Source: Cellulosimicrobium sp. Marseille-Q4280
GTDB lineage: Bacteria; Actinomycetota; Actinomycetes; Actinomycetales; Cellulomonadaceae
Assembly (NCBI RefSeq): GCF_943181405.1
Contig: NZ_CALPBY010000001.1
Coordinates: 744,001 to 808,000, forward strand
Direction: 5' to 3'
Length of the DNA stretch: 64,000 nt
How positions within the stretch are numbered: position 1 is the first letter of the stretch; each line of letters starts with the position of its first letter. A program made the translations under genes and the position numbers. Shown one piece after another: positions 22,881 through 31,273 of this stretch. Below the pieces are notes generated by a model that was not told the DNA's origin, searched no databases, and worked only from the letters and a program-made list of their open reading frames with translations.

Positions 22881-22915
22881 CGTGGCCGCACGATCCCCGA
22901 ACCTCAGGAGACCCC

Positions 22916-23038
22916 GTGGCCTGGCAGCCCACCGACCCGCGCGACCGCGAACGGCGGAACCGGCGCGTCGCGATCATCGTCGTCGCCGCGCTGCTCGCGA
23001 CGTTCGTCATCCCTGCGCTCGCCATCGTCCTGTCCTGA
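22916..23038 (+). CDS. 40-residue single-pass membrane protein
   Basis: GTG 22916 has AGGAG eight bases upstream. The peptide starts with a charged, Arg/Asp-rich segment (PTDPRDRERRNRR) followed by one membrane helix (VAIIVVAALLATFVIPALAIVLS) to its end, giving an N-in topology. Good SD, promoter and charge bias support a real gene. It is 16 bp before the AlkZ-like gene on the same strand, so the two are probably co-transcribed. Function unknown; the longer upstream frame through the repeats is spurious. Confidence 0.65.
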   Translation: MAWQPTDPRDRERRNRRVAIIVVAALLATFVIPALAIVLS

Positions 23039-23054
23039 GCCGGCGGGAGGCGAC

Positions 23055-24380
23055 GTGAGCGACGACCGGTACGGGCCGTGGCTGGATCACGACGCCCTGA
23101 ACCGCGCGCTGCTCGCGCGCCAGCACCTCGCGCCCCGCCCTGACGCACGGGCGACGACCGCGTCCGACGCGGCCGCGGGGGTCGTCGCCGAGGTGGACCA
23201 TCTCGTCGGGCTCCAGTCGCAGGTCCCGTCGTCGCCGTACCCCGGCCTGTGGTCACGGGTGCCGGGGTTCGCGACCGACGACCTGGGCGCGCGGCTGCTC
23301 GACCGGTCGGTCGTGCGGATCGCGACGCTGCGGGGCACGGTCCACCTCGTCACCGCCGACGACGCGTTCGAGCTCGCCGCCCACGCGCGCCCCGCGCTCG
23401 TCGCCTACCTGCGCGCGAAGAACCAGCACGGCGACGCCCTGCGCGACGTCGACCTCGGTGACCTCGAGCAGGCCGCCACCGACCTGCTCGCCGAGCCGCT
23501 CACGTCCGTCGAGCTGGGCCGACGGCTCGCCGCGCGCTGGCCGGACGTCGACCCGAAGCACCTCGCGTACGGCGCGCGATGCCTCCTCCCGCTCGTCCAG
23601 GTCCCCCCGCGCGGCCTCTGGGGCGCGAGCGGGCCTGGCACCACCACGACGTGGACCACGGCGCACGCGTGGCTCGGCGGCCCGACCCGCCGGTCCGCCG
23701 ACGAGCTCGACGCCGTCGCGACGGCGAGCGACCCCGAGGCGGTGCTCGCCGCGCGCGTGCGGCTCGTGCGCCGCTACCTCGCGGCGTTCGGCCCTGCGAC
23801 GGTCGCCGACGTGCAGCGGTGGTCCGGGCTGACGCGGCTGCGCCCCGCGGTCGAGGCGCTGCGACCCGAGCTCGTGACGTTCACCGGCCCCGGTCGACAG
23901 GACACCGGCCCGACGAGCGCCAGGAGCGCCGGTGCACCACGCGGCGTCGAGCTGCTCGACCTCGCCGACGCCCCGCGCCCACCCGGCGACGAGCCCGTCC
24001 CCGTCGTCCTCGCCGCCGACTTCGACAATCTCCTCCTGGCGCACGACGATCGCACCCGCGTCCTCGGCGCGGTCGCCGTGAAGCAGGTCGTGAGCATCAA
24101 CGGGCAGGTCGCCGCCACGGTGCTCGTCGACGGCAGGGTGGCCGGCACCTGGGTGTGGACCCTCGACACCGCGGGGGACGAGGCCGTCGCGCGGGTGGAC
24201 GTGCGGCCCCTCGTCCCGGCGGGGACCAGCGCCGACGACACCGGGAGCTCGATCGGCGCGCCGCACCCCGCGGCCCGGTTGGCCGAGGCCGGCGTCCGGG
24301 ACGAGGTCGTCGCGCGGGCCGAGGACTGGCTGCGGGTCGCGGCTCCCGAGGCGCGACCGAGCGTCGTCGTCCACGCCTGA
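23055..24380 (+). CDS. Winged-helix HTH_42 protein, AlkZ-like glycosylase family
   Basis: 441 residues from GTG 23055, with GGGAGGCGAC just upstream. The HTH_42 family comprises bacterial DNA glycosylases for bulky or crosslinked lesions, often called winged-helix DNA-binding domain proteins. A QSQ motif in LVGLQSQVPSSPY (about residues 55-67) matches the Q-x-Q signature of the AlkZ branch, whereas the paralogue at 8792 has QID. RIATLRGTVHLVTADD and the late VLAADFDNLLLAHDDRTR segment are also family-typical. Activity is inferred. It lies in an insertion within the MoxR block, downstream of the repeat arrays and copy 2 of the structured element. Confidence 0.88.
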   Translation: MSDDRYGPWLDHDALNRALLARQHLAPRPDARATTASDAAAGVVAEVDHLVGLQSQVPSSPYPGLWSRVPGFATDDLGARLLDRSVVRIATLRGTVHLVTADDAFELAAHARPALVAYLRAKNQHGDALRDVDLGDLEQAATDLLAEPLTSVELGRRLAARWPDVDPKHLAYGARCLLPLVQVPPRGLWGASGPGTTTTWTTAHAWLGGPTRRSADELDAVATASDPEAVLAARVRLVRRYLAAFGPATVADVQRWSGLTRLRPAVEALRPELVTFTGPGRQDTGPTSARSAGAPRGVELLDLADAPRPPGDEPVPVVLAADFDNLLLAHDDRTRVLGAVAVKQVVSINGQVAATVLVDGRVAGTWVWTLDTAGDEAVARVDVRPLVPAGTSADDTGSSIGAPHPAARLAEAGVRDEVVARAEDWLRVAAPEARPSVVVHA

Positions 24381-24401
24381 GCGCGGGACGGACAGGACGG
24401 G

Positions 24402-25391
24402 TCAGGCGGCGACCGGCGCGACGTCGCCGGCGTGGTCCGCCGAGAGGTCGCCCGTCTCTCCCGCGCGCACCGCGCGACGGCCCAGCACGATCGTGTAGAC
24501 CCAGAAGCCCGCGAGAGCGATCGCGCCGATGACGATCTTCAGCCACCAGGGCAGGTCCGAGCCCGTGACGAAGCCCTCGATGAGGCCCGAGACCGCGAGC
24601 GCGATCGTCAGACCGATCGCGACCGTGACGAGCGCGCGCCCCTCCTGGGCGAGTGCGCGCGAGCGCGGCAGCGGCCCGGGGTCGACCCACGCCCAGAAGA
24701 TCCGCAGCCCCGCCGCACCGGCGACGAAGATCGACATGAGCTCGAGCAGGCCGTGCGGGGCGATCAGCGTGAGGAACAGGTCGAGCTCGCCGTGCGCGGC
24801 CATCATCCCCCCGATCGACCCGACGCCGACCGCGTTGGTGAACAGCACGTACGCCGGGTAGACGCCCGTGATCCCCAGGCCGATGCACTGCGCGGCGATC
24901 CAGGCGTTGTTCGTCCAGACGACGGCCGCGAAGTCGAGGCCGGGGTCGTAGTACGACGCGAACGCGTTCTGGACGTAGTCCTCCTGGACGCTCGGCGGCC
25001 CCATCGACGCGAGCCCCTCGGGCGTGGTCGCGACCCACACGCCCGCGACGAGCGCGACGACGAGGAACGCCGTCGTGACGCCGACCGACCACCAGCGGAT
25101 CCGGTACAGCGCCGCCGGGAGCGAGACGACGAGGAACCGCACGACGTCGCGCCACGCGGGCTCGTGCGCGCCCGCGATGCGGGTGCGGGCGCGTCCCAGG
25201 AGGTCGGAGAGCCGCGTGACGAGCACGGGGTCGGGGGCGACGGACCGGATCGTCGAGAGGTGGGTCGCCACGGCCTGGTACAGGCGCACGAGCTCGTCCG
25301 CCTCGGCGCCGTCGAGCGAGCGTCGCTTCGTCAGCACCTCCAGGCGGTCCCACTGCGCGCGGTGCACGTCGGTGAAGGCGTCGAGGTCCAC
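24402..25391 (-). CDS. SpoIIM-like (stage II sporulation M) membrane protein
   Basis: 329 residues from GTG 25391. About 100 N-terminal soluble residues precede five to six membrane helices (about residues 110-305). The central NNAWIAAQCIGLGITGVYPAYVLFTNAVGVG and PHGLLELMSIFVAGAAGLR are typical of the SpoIIM/DUF95 family. In endospore formers SpoIIM acts in engulfment; in non-sporulating actinobacteria its role is unknown. It pairs divergently with the RDD gene, as Rv3694c does with Rv3695. It converges with the AlkZ-like gene, 21 bp apart. Confidence 0.92.
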   Translation of the reverse strand: MDLDAFTDVHRAQWDRLEVLTKRRSLDGAEADELVRLYQAVATHLSTIRSVAPDPVLVTRLSDLLGRARTRIAGAHEPAWRDVVRFLVVSLPAALYRIRWWSVGVTTAFLVVALVAGVWVATTPEGLASMGPPSVQEDYVQNAFASYYDPGLDFAAVVWTNNAWIAAQCIGLGITGVYPAYVLFTNAVGVGSIGGMMAAHGELDLFLTLIAPHGLLELMSIFVAGAAGLRIFWAWVDPGPLPRSRALAQEGRALVTVAIGLTIALAVSGLIEGFVTGSDLPWWLKIVIGAIALAGFWVYTIVLGRRAVRAGETGDLSADHAGDVAPVAA

Positions 25392-25510
25392 GACCGATAC
25401 CCTGCCACACGGGACGGTGGCCCGGCGGCGCGACCGGCCCGGCGACCCCGTCCGGCACCACCCGGTGCGTCGGACGGGACGGACAGACGAGGCGAGGAGC
25501 GAGGAGCGAC

Positions 25511-26329
25511 GTGCGCGACGGCATCCTGATCGGTGAGGGCGTGGTCCTCGACGCGCGTCCCGCGTCCTTCCTCTCCCGGGGTCTCGGCTTCTTCCTGGAC
25601 CTGGTCGCGATCGGGGTCGTCCTCGTCGCGTTCATGATCGTCGCGTCCCGGTCGCTGTCCTTCGTCGACCCGGACCTCGCGCCCGCGATCCTCGTCGCGG
25701 TCCTCGTGCTGGTCATGGTCGTCGTCCCGACGACGGTGGAGACGCTCACGCGCGGCCGCTCGCTCGGCAAGCTCGCGCTCGGGATCCGCGTGGTGCGCGA
25801 CGACGGCGGCCCGGTCCGCTTCCGCCACGCGTTCCTGCGGGCGCTCGTGGGGGTCGGCGAGCTGTGGCTCACGTTCGGGACCGTCGCACTCGTCGCGTCC
25901 CTGACCAACGACCGCGGCAAGCGGCTCGGCGACATGGCGGCGGGGACGTACGCCATCCGCGTGCGGGGAGGCAGGGCGACGCTCGCACCGCTCGCGATGC
26001 CGCCCTACCTCCAGTCCTGGGCGTCGCACGCGGACATGCGCCGCCTCCCCGACGGGCTGGCGCTCGCCGCCCGGCAGTTCCTCGCCCGCGTCGACCGGCT
26101 CAACCCGGCGTCGCGGGCGCGGCTGGGTCAGGAGCTCGCCGGGCAGGTCGAGCGGTACGTCGCGCCGGGGCCGCCCCCGGGGACGCACCCCGAGACGTTC
26201 CTGCTGGCCGTGCTCGCCGCACGCCGGGACCGCGACCGGGTCACCGCGCGACGCCAGCAGGCGCTCGCCGCGGAGCAGGCCGAGCTCCTGCACCGGCTCC
26301 CGTACTCGGTGCCCGACCCGCCGAGGTGA
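25511..26329 (+). CDS. RDD-family membrane protein
   Basis: 272 residues from GTG 25511, with a strong SD (GGAG). The RDD domain (about residues 15-160) has the defining Arg-Asp pattern: an N-terminal ASFLSRGLGFFLDLVAI, helices at about 30-75, TRGRSLGKLALGIRVVRDDGG, and NDRGKRLGDMAAGTY. The C-terminal ~110 residues are soluble and helical. RDD proteins have been proposed as transporters or membrane scaffolds, with little direct evidence. The 3' end overlaps the convergent acyltransferase by 89 bp. Confidence 0.92.
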   Translation: MRDGILIGEGVVLDARPASFLSRGLGFFLDLVAIGVVLVAFMIVASRSLSFVDPDLAPAILVAVLVLVMVVVPTTVETLTRGRSLGKLALGIRVVRDDGGPVRFRHAFLRALVGVGELWLTFGTVALVASLTNDRGKRLGDMAAGTYAIRVRGGRATLAPLAMPPYLQSWASHADMRRLPDGLALAARQFLARVDRLNPASRARLGQELAGQVERYVAPGPPPGTHPETFLLAVLAARRDRDRVTARRQQALAAEQAELLHRLPYSVPDPPR

Positions 26330-27608
26330 CCGGTCGCGCGGCGCCGTCGGTCCGCCGCGTGCCGCGCCCCGCCGGGCCCTCGAACCGTCCGACGGCACGT
26401 GCGATCCCCGCGAGGACGAGCCCGAACGCCCCGAACCACACGGGCCGGCTCGCCCACCAGTCGGCGGAGCCCGGCTCCGGGAGCGGCGTCCCGAGGACCA
26501 CGAGCACGAACGCCACCACCGCGATCATCGCGGTGACGTGCCACAGGTAGACCGTCATCGAGCGGGCCGCGAGCGCCGCCACGACGCCGCGACCCGGGCC
26601 GTCCGCCCAGCGCACGAGGGCACCGCGCGCCGCGAGCACGAGCGCCACGAGGCCGACGGCGTGCAGCAGGACGGGCGCGGTCGGCGGGCCGAGGTTCGAC
26701 ATCGCGTCCCCCGGCATCCCGATGAGCGACACCGGGTACGGCCCGACGGCGACCAGGAGCGCCGCGAGCGCGAGCGCCCCTGCGCCGACCGCGACGAGCA
26801 CGCCCCGGGACGGCACGACCGCGACCGGCGCGACGCGCCCGCGGCGCACCACACGAAGCCCGGCGCGTGCGTCGGCGTAGAGCATGCCGACCACGTAGGG
26901 GACGGCCCACACGAGCACGACGTCCACGAGCGCGAGCCGTTCGAGGCCGGCCCCGAAGCGCAGTGCCTCGACCGCGAGCGGCACCGCGGCGAGCCCCGCG
27001 ACGACCCACCACCCCGCGGCGTGCAGCGCGCGCCGCAGCACCGGCGTGAGCGCGACGAGCACCACGTAGACGCCGAGGAACCACAGGAGCTGTGGCGCGA
27101 GGCGAGCGAGGGTCAGCACCGCGTCGTCGGGCAGCCCGAGGGCGAGGAGGACGCCCACCACGACCACCCACGCCCCGACGAAGACGCCGACCGGTCGTAG
27201 CATCCTCGGCAGTCGCCGGGCGACGAGGCGCAGGCCGGAGGGCGTCGCGCCGTCGGGCGTGCGCTGGAGCCCGTACGCGGCCGACGCGCCGGCCGCGAAG
27301 AACAGGAGCGCGAGCACCTGCAGCACCCACGTCGCGGCCCAGCCGTACCCGTGGGCGAGCGCGTTGCCGAGCTCGAGGTGCCGGCCGTCCCACGACGCGT
27401 CGGCCATGAGCCAGTGCACCGTCACGACGCACACCGTCGCGACGGCCCGGACGGCGTCGACGAAGACGTCGCGCGGTGGTCCGCCGGCGCGGTCGGTGGT
27501 CACGCGCTTCCCGACGGCGGCGCGCGGCCCGGCCGTCGGGGTCCGCACAAGCGGGTGCTTCGCGCCCGTCGGCCGGGGCGAGCGGGGTGGGTCGAGCAGG
27601 GCGGTCAC
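26241..27608 (-). CDS. Acyltransferase-3-family membrane protein
   Basis: 455 residues from GTG 27608. After about 45 disordered residues, FVDAVRAVATVCVVTVHW carries the His that is catalytic in this family. About ten membrane helices follow to residue ~415. Such enzymes O-acetylate or succinylate surface glycans or lipids. The final ~40 residues are Pro/Ala/Arg-rich and lie antisense to the last 89 bp of the RDD gene, so true C-termini could be shorter. No glycan gene is adjacent, so the acceptor is unknown. Upstream DNA to 27,809 is non-coding apart from a hairpin. Confidence 0.88.
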   Translation of the reverse strand: MTALLDPPRSPRPTGAKHPLVRTPTAGPRAAVGKRVTTDRAGGPPRDVFVDAVRAVATVCVVTVHWLMADASWDGRHLELGNALAHGYGWAATWVLQVLALLFFAAGASAAYGLQRTPDGATPSGLRLVARRLPRMLRPVGVFVGAWVVVVGVLLALGLPDDAVLTLARLAPQLLWFLGVYVVLVALTPVLRRALHAAGWWVVAGLAAVPLAVEALRFGAGLERLALVDVVLVWAVPYVVGMLYADARAGLRVVRRGRVAPVAVVPSRGVLVAVGAGALALAALLVAVGPYPVSLIGMPGDAMSNLGPPTAPVLLHAVGLVALVLAARGALVRWADGPGRGVVAALAARSMTVYLWHVTAMIAVVAFVLVVLGTPLPEPGSADWWASRPVWFGAFGLVLAGIARAVGRFEGPAGRGTRRTDGAARPVTSAGRAPSTGAGAGARPAPRRAPAGVAR

Positions 27609-27755
27609 GGGACGCTCCTCGGTGGGTGGGAGCCGGCGTCATCCGGCTCTCACCAGTCTCAAGAAACGCGCTCTGACCTGGAACGGGACCCTCCCCCGGC
27701 CTCCGCGCGGCCAGCCGCCCGACGGCACGGGGGTTCTCCCCCTCCCTCACGAGCC

Positions 27756-27787
27756 AGCGCCCCACCGGCCGGGACCGGTGAGGCGCT
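27756..27787 (-). terminator. Hairpin downstream of the LuxR-type regulator
   Basis: AGCGCC and CACCGG pair with GGCGCT and CCGGTG as two 6-bp blocks separated by one C-A mismatch, closing CCGGGA. It sits 22 bp after the regulator stop, in the direction of its transcription. Confidence 0.6.
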
Positions 27788-27809
27788 GACAGGGCGTGAG
27801 CGGCGTGCC

Positions 27810-28469
27810 CTACACCTTGAGGTAGCGCAGCACGGCGAGGACGCGGCGGTGGTCGCCCGCGTCCTGCGGGAGGCCGAGCTTGCCGAAGATGGACGTCACG
27901 TTCTTCTCGACCGCGCCGTAGGAGAGGAACAGCGTCTCGGCGATCGCGGAGTTCGACCGTCCCTGGGCCATCAGCTCGAGGACCTCGGTCTCGCGCGGCG
28001 TGAGGCGCGCGAGACCGTCGTCGGACCTCGACGCGCCCATGAGCTGGCTGACGACCTCCGGGTCGAGCACCGTCTGGCCCGCGGCGATGCGCGTCAGCGC
28101 GTCGACGAACTCGCTCACGTCCGCGACACGGTCCTTGAGCAGGTAGCCCACGCCCTGCGCACCGCCGGTCAGCAGCTCGCTCGCGAAGCGCGTCTCGACG
28201 TACTGGGAGAAGAGCAGGACGCCGAGGCCCGGGTGCGCCGCCCGCAGCGCGAGAGCCGCACGCAGCCCTTCGTCGGTGAACGTCGGGGGCATCCGGATGT
28301 CGACGACCGCGACGTCGGGCAGCGCGTCCTCGGCGGCGAGACGCGTCACCGCGGCGACGAGCGCGTCGCCGTCGGGCACGTCGGCCACGACCTCGTGCCC
28401 GCGGCGCGTGACGAGCGCGACGAGCCCGTCGCGCAGGATGGCCGAGTCCTCGGCGATGGCGAGCCGCAT
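27810..28469 (-). CDS. NarL/LuxR-type response regulator
   Basis: 219 residues from ATG 28469, with GGAAGGAC upstream. The receiver (about 1-125) has the acidic pair at AIAEDS, the phospho-acceptor in VAVVDIRMPP and the lysine in YLLKDRV. The C-terminal LuxR helix-turn-helix (about 155-215) reads LTPRETEVLELMAQGRSNSAIAETL. It lies 32 bp downstream of its histidine kinase in the same direction, so they form a two-component pair. Regulated genes are not apparent; neighbours include an acyltransferase and a membrane protein. Confidence 0.95.
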   Translation of the reverse strand: MRLAIAEDSAILRDGLVALVTRRGHEVVADVPDGDALVAAVTRLAAEDALPDVAVVDIRMPPTFTDEGLRAALALRAAHPGLGVLLFSQYVETRFASELLTGGAQGVGYLLKDRVADVSEFVDALTRIAAGQTVLDPEVVSQLMGASRSDDGLARLTPRETEVLELMAQGRSNSAIAETLFLSYGAVEKNVTSIFGKLGLPQDAGDHRRVLAVLRYLKV

Positions 28470-28501
28470 CGATGTCCTTCCGTCGGGGTGCGCGGCCATC
28501 C

Positions 28502-29965
28502 TCACACGCGCGCGGGGAGGAGCACCGTCACGACGGTCGGCCCGCCGACCGGGCTCGTCAGCTCGAACGAGCCGTCGACCGAGCGCACGCGCTCCGCGAG
28601 GCCGGCGAGACCGGACCGCTGGCCGTCGGAGCCGGGCTGCACGACGCGCGCCCCGCCCTGTCCGTCGTCGCGCACGCGCAGGCGCAGGCGCGCGGCGCGA
28701 CCGGTGCCCTGCCGCTCGACGAGCACGTAGACGCCCGTGGCGCGCGCGTGCTTGACGGCGTTCGTCACCAGCTCCGCGACGCAGAAGTACGCGATCGACT
28801 CCACCGCGGGCGCGAGCCGGCCCGACGCCTCGACGTCCGGGTCGACGTCGACCGTGACGGGGAGGGGCGAGCGAGCGGCGAGCGTCTCCAGGGCGACGGC
28901 GAGGCCGTTGTCCAGCGCCGGCGGGTGGATGCCGCGCGCGAGCTCGCGCAGCTCGACGAGCGCCTCCTTCGTCGAGGAGTGCGCGAGGTCGACGAGGTCG
29001 AGCGCCTCGCCCGGGTCGCTCCCCGCGGCGAGCTGCTCCTTCGCCTCCCCGAGCTGCATCGCGACCGCGACGAGGCGCGCCTGGGTGCCGTCGTGCAGGT
29101 CGCGCTCGATGCGCCGCAGCTTGGCGTCGGCGTCCTCCACCGTGCGGCCGCGCGACTCCTCGAGGTCCGCGACGCGCAGGCTCGCGAGCGTCGGGCCGAG
29201 CAGCGCCACGGTGAGCGCGCGGAACAGGTGCGCGAAGGCGCGCGTGACGTGCGGCCAGACCCACAGGAAGAGCGCGCCCGCCAGCACGAGCCCCAGCTGG
29301 CGCACCGGGGTGTCCACGAACCAGTCGGTGCCGAACGAGGCGCCACGGTGCCACGAACCGTCGCTCGCCTGCTGGAGCGGCAGCCAGCGCGACCAGAACC
29401 AGTGCGTCATGGCGCCGAGGCCGACCGCGAGGAACACCGTGCTCGCGACGAACGAGACGATCGCGAGCGGGAGCGTCACGACGAGGAAGAGGAGCGCCCG
29501 CCACCCCGGGCCGTCGCCGAGACCGCTCCACATCGTGCGCCAGAAGCCGCGCGGCCGGACGTAGGGCGCCGGTGCCGCGACGTCGACGCCGAGCATCGAG
29601 CGCGCCATCGACCGGTACATCGCCCCCCAGCCGCGACCGCCGACCACGACCCAGCCCGCGACGAGGAGCCCGACGACGGTCACGAGGACGCCCGCGAGGA
29701 AGGAGACGGTGAACACCGCGTACGCGAACCCGAACGGCGCGAGCAGCAGCGCGAGCCACAGGTACCCGTACTCGCGCCACGTCCGGCCCGCGAACGGCGC
29801 GCGCAGGAAGGAGACCTGCCGGCGGTGGTCCACGTAGCGCGGGTCGGGGCGCGTCCCGGCGAACGCCGCCGCGGCGGCGGAGAGCGGGACGGGCGCAGGG
29901 GTGCCCGACGACGACGGCTCGCCCGAGGGAAGGACGCTGGGCTGGTCAGGGGTCACGGCGATCAT
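28502..29965 (-). CDS. NarL-family sensor histidine kinase
   Basis: 487 residues from ATG 29965. A Pro/Ser/Ala-rich leader precedes about four membrane helices between residues 65 and 240, with no large extracellular sensor, so the signal may be membrane-borne. HisKA_3 is marked by RIERDLHDGTQARLVAVAMQLG (phospho-His at about residue 293), and HATPase by VAELVTNAVKHARA, VRDDGQGGA and GLAGLAERV. This arrangement is widespread in actinobacterial two-component pairs of unknown stimulus. It partners with the regulator 32 bp downstream. Confidence 0.94.
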   Translation of the reverse strand: MIAVTPDQPSVLPSGEPSSSGTPAPVPLSAAAAAFAGTRPDPRYVDHRRQVSFLRAPFAGRTWREYGYLWLALLLAPFGFAYAVFTVSFLAGVLVTVVGLLVAGWVVVGGRGWGAMYRSMARSMLGVDVAAPAPYVRPRGFWRTMWSGLGDGPGWRALLFLVVTLPLAIVSFVASTVFLAVGLGAMTHWFWSRWLPLQQASDGSWHRGASFGTDWFVDTPVRQLGLVLAGALFLWVWPHVTRAFAHLFRALTVALLGPTLASLRVADLEESRGRTVEDADAKLRRIERDLHDGTQARLVAVAMQLGEAKEQLAAGSDPGEALDLVDLAHSSTKEALVELRELARGIHPPALDNGLAVALETLAARSPLPVTVDVDPDVEASGRLAPAVESIAYFCVAELVTNAVKHARATGVYVLVERQGTGRAARLRLRVRDDGQGGARVVQPGSDGQRSGLAGLAERVRSVDGSFELTSPVGGPTVVTVLLPARV

Positions 29966-30054
29966 GGTGCCAGTCTGACGACGGCGACGGCCCTTCCACC
30001 AGGGAGCGGTCCGCCGGAGCGGAGGGGGGACACCCCCCGGTCAGGGGACCTCCG

Positions 30055-31128
30055 TCACGACGCTGGCGGTGGCGGCGTCGACGCGGCCACGTCACCCGGG
30101 GCACGGCGACCGCCGGACCAGACCGACCATCCGATCACCGCCGCGAGCAGGACGACGCCGACCACGACGAGCCAGATGCCGTCGCCGCGCAAGGGCCCGA
30201 GCAGCCGGTCGTACACGACGCCCGTGGCGTTCTCGCGCGCGGAGGCGGGCAGCGCCTCCAGGTACGCCGAGCGTCCGAACGCGACGGCGCCGACGAGGAG
30301 CAGGCCTGCCGCGGCCCACGCCCCCCCGACCAGCCCGACGCCGCGCCGTCGGGCCGGGGAGACCCACACGGCGAGCGCGGCGAGCCCGACGACGACCCAC
30401 GGCAGCCAGGCCGCGGCGCGGCCGAGCCACGTCACGCCCGTCTGGACCACCGTCACCTGCGGGAACTGGCCGAGCACGAGCTCCGGGTCGACGTCGTCGG
30501 GGATGCGCTCGGCGAAGGAGAAGCCGCGCTCCTCGAGCGCCCCGCGGACGTCCTGGACCACGGGCCCGAGGCTGAGCCGCACGACGCCGTCCTCCGAGGC
30601 CCGCACGACGTCGCCCTCCCCCGTCACGACGTAGACCACCGCCCGGTGACCGGCACGGTTGACGGTCTCCCACACCCCCGCGAACGCGTCGGACGTCACG
30701 ACGCGCTCGACGACCTGGTGGACGAGGCGCTCGACCTGCCCGTACACGACGGGCGCGAGCGCGGCCGCGGCGGCGTCGGCCCGCTCGGTGGCCTCGGCCG
30801 AGAGCCGGGGCCTCGCCTCGGGGTCGATCGACGCGGCGAGGCCGTCCAGCACGGTCGCGGTCATCGACTCGATGTCCACGCGGGACATGACCTGGTCGGT
30901 CACGGTCTCGACGACCTGGTCCTGCACGGACTCCTCGTCGGCGAGGGGCCGCACGATCGCGACGTACCGCTCGGTGTCGAGGAGGGTGCCGTCGGCGTAG
31001 CGCGCGACGAGCGCCGCGACCGCGAGGACGGCGCTCAGCGCGAGCAGCAGCCCGCTCGCGGTCCACCGCACCCACCCGGGCACGCGACGGGCCCGACCAG
31101 GACCGGACGTCGATCGACGAGACTCCAC
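30055..31128 (-). CDS. Conserved actinobacterial membrane protein
   Basis: 357 residues from GTG 31128. One membrane helix lies at about residues 20-45, followed by a large extracytoplasmic region (about 45-225) rich in acidic residues and Val. Three helices lie in the C-terminal third (about 230-335), and the tail is Pro-rich. The segment around LLDTERYVAIVRPLADEESVQDQV is typical of a family seen in many actinobacteria without an assigned role. No catalytic motif is visible. It precedes the two-component genes by about 90 bp on the same strand and could report to them, which is inference only. Confidence 0.78.
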   Translation of the reverse strand: MESRRSTSGPGRARRVPGWVRWTASGLLLALSAVLAVAALVARYADGTLLDTERYVAIVRPLADEESVQDQVVETVTDQVMSRVDIESMTATVLDGLAASIDPEARPRLSAEATERADAAAAALAPVVYGQVERLVHQVVERVVTSDAFAGVWETVNRAGHRAVVYVVTGEGDVVRASEDGVVRLSLGPVVQDVRGALEERGFSFAERIPDDVDPELVLGQFPQVTVVQTGVTWLGRAAAWLPWVVVGLAALAVWVSPARRRGVGLVGGAWAAAGLLLVGAVAFGRSAYLEALPASARENATGVVYDRLLGPLRGDGIWLVVVGVVLLAAVIGWSVWSGGRRAPGDVAASTPPPPAS

Positions 31129-31203
31129 CGAGCACCACCCTCACGTTGCGACTGCCGAGCCGTGGAACACGTTCCCACAGGTCAGCCGGTGCGGCGCGGG
31201 GTG

Positions 31204-31255
31204 CCCCGCGACCACCTCCTGCTCGGCGACGGTCGCCGAGGAGGTCGTCGCGGGG
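31204..31255 (-). terminator. Large hairpin downstream of ahcY
   Basis: CCCCGCGAC, ACCTCC and TCGGCGA on the left pair with GTCGCGGGG, GGAGGT and TCGCCGA on the right, with one mismatch and a 3-base bulge around a CGG loop. It begins 18 bp after the ahcY stop. Confidence 0.75.
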
Positions 31256-31273
31256 CCGGTCGCCCGGTGCTCG

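Larger units (their letters stand above)
22388..22915. other. Repeat-rich 528-bp intergenic region
   Basis: This stretch contains no credible gene. From left to right it holds a direct-repeat array (22403-22507), the second structured inverted-repeat element (22532-22627), a spacer of about 60 bp, an inverted array of the same repeat (22689-22848), and a promoter-like TAGGGT at 22875. It lies where a conserved actinobacterial gene order is interrupted. Confidence 0.85.

Noticed and set aside
22409-23038. A 209-residue open frame through the repeats with a VPRSREV heptad peptide
   Set aside because: The peptide repeat simply reflects a 21-bp DNA period (7 codons). Codon pattern is poor, and the GTG at 22916 has its own SD and promoter.
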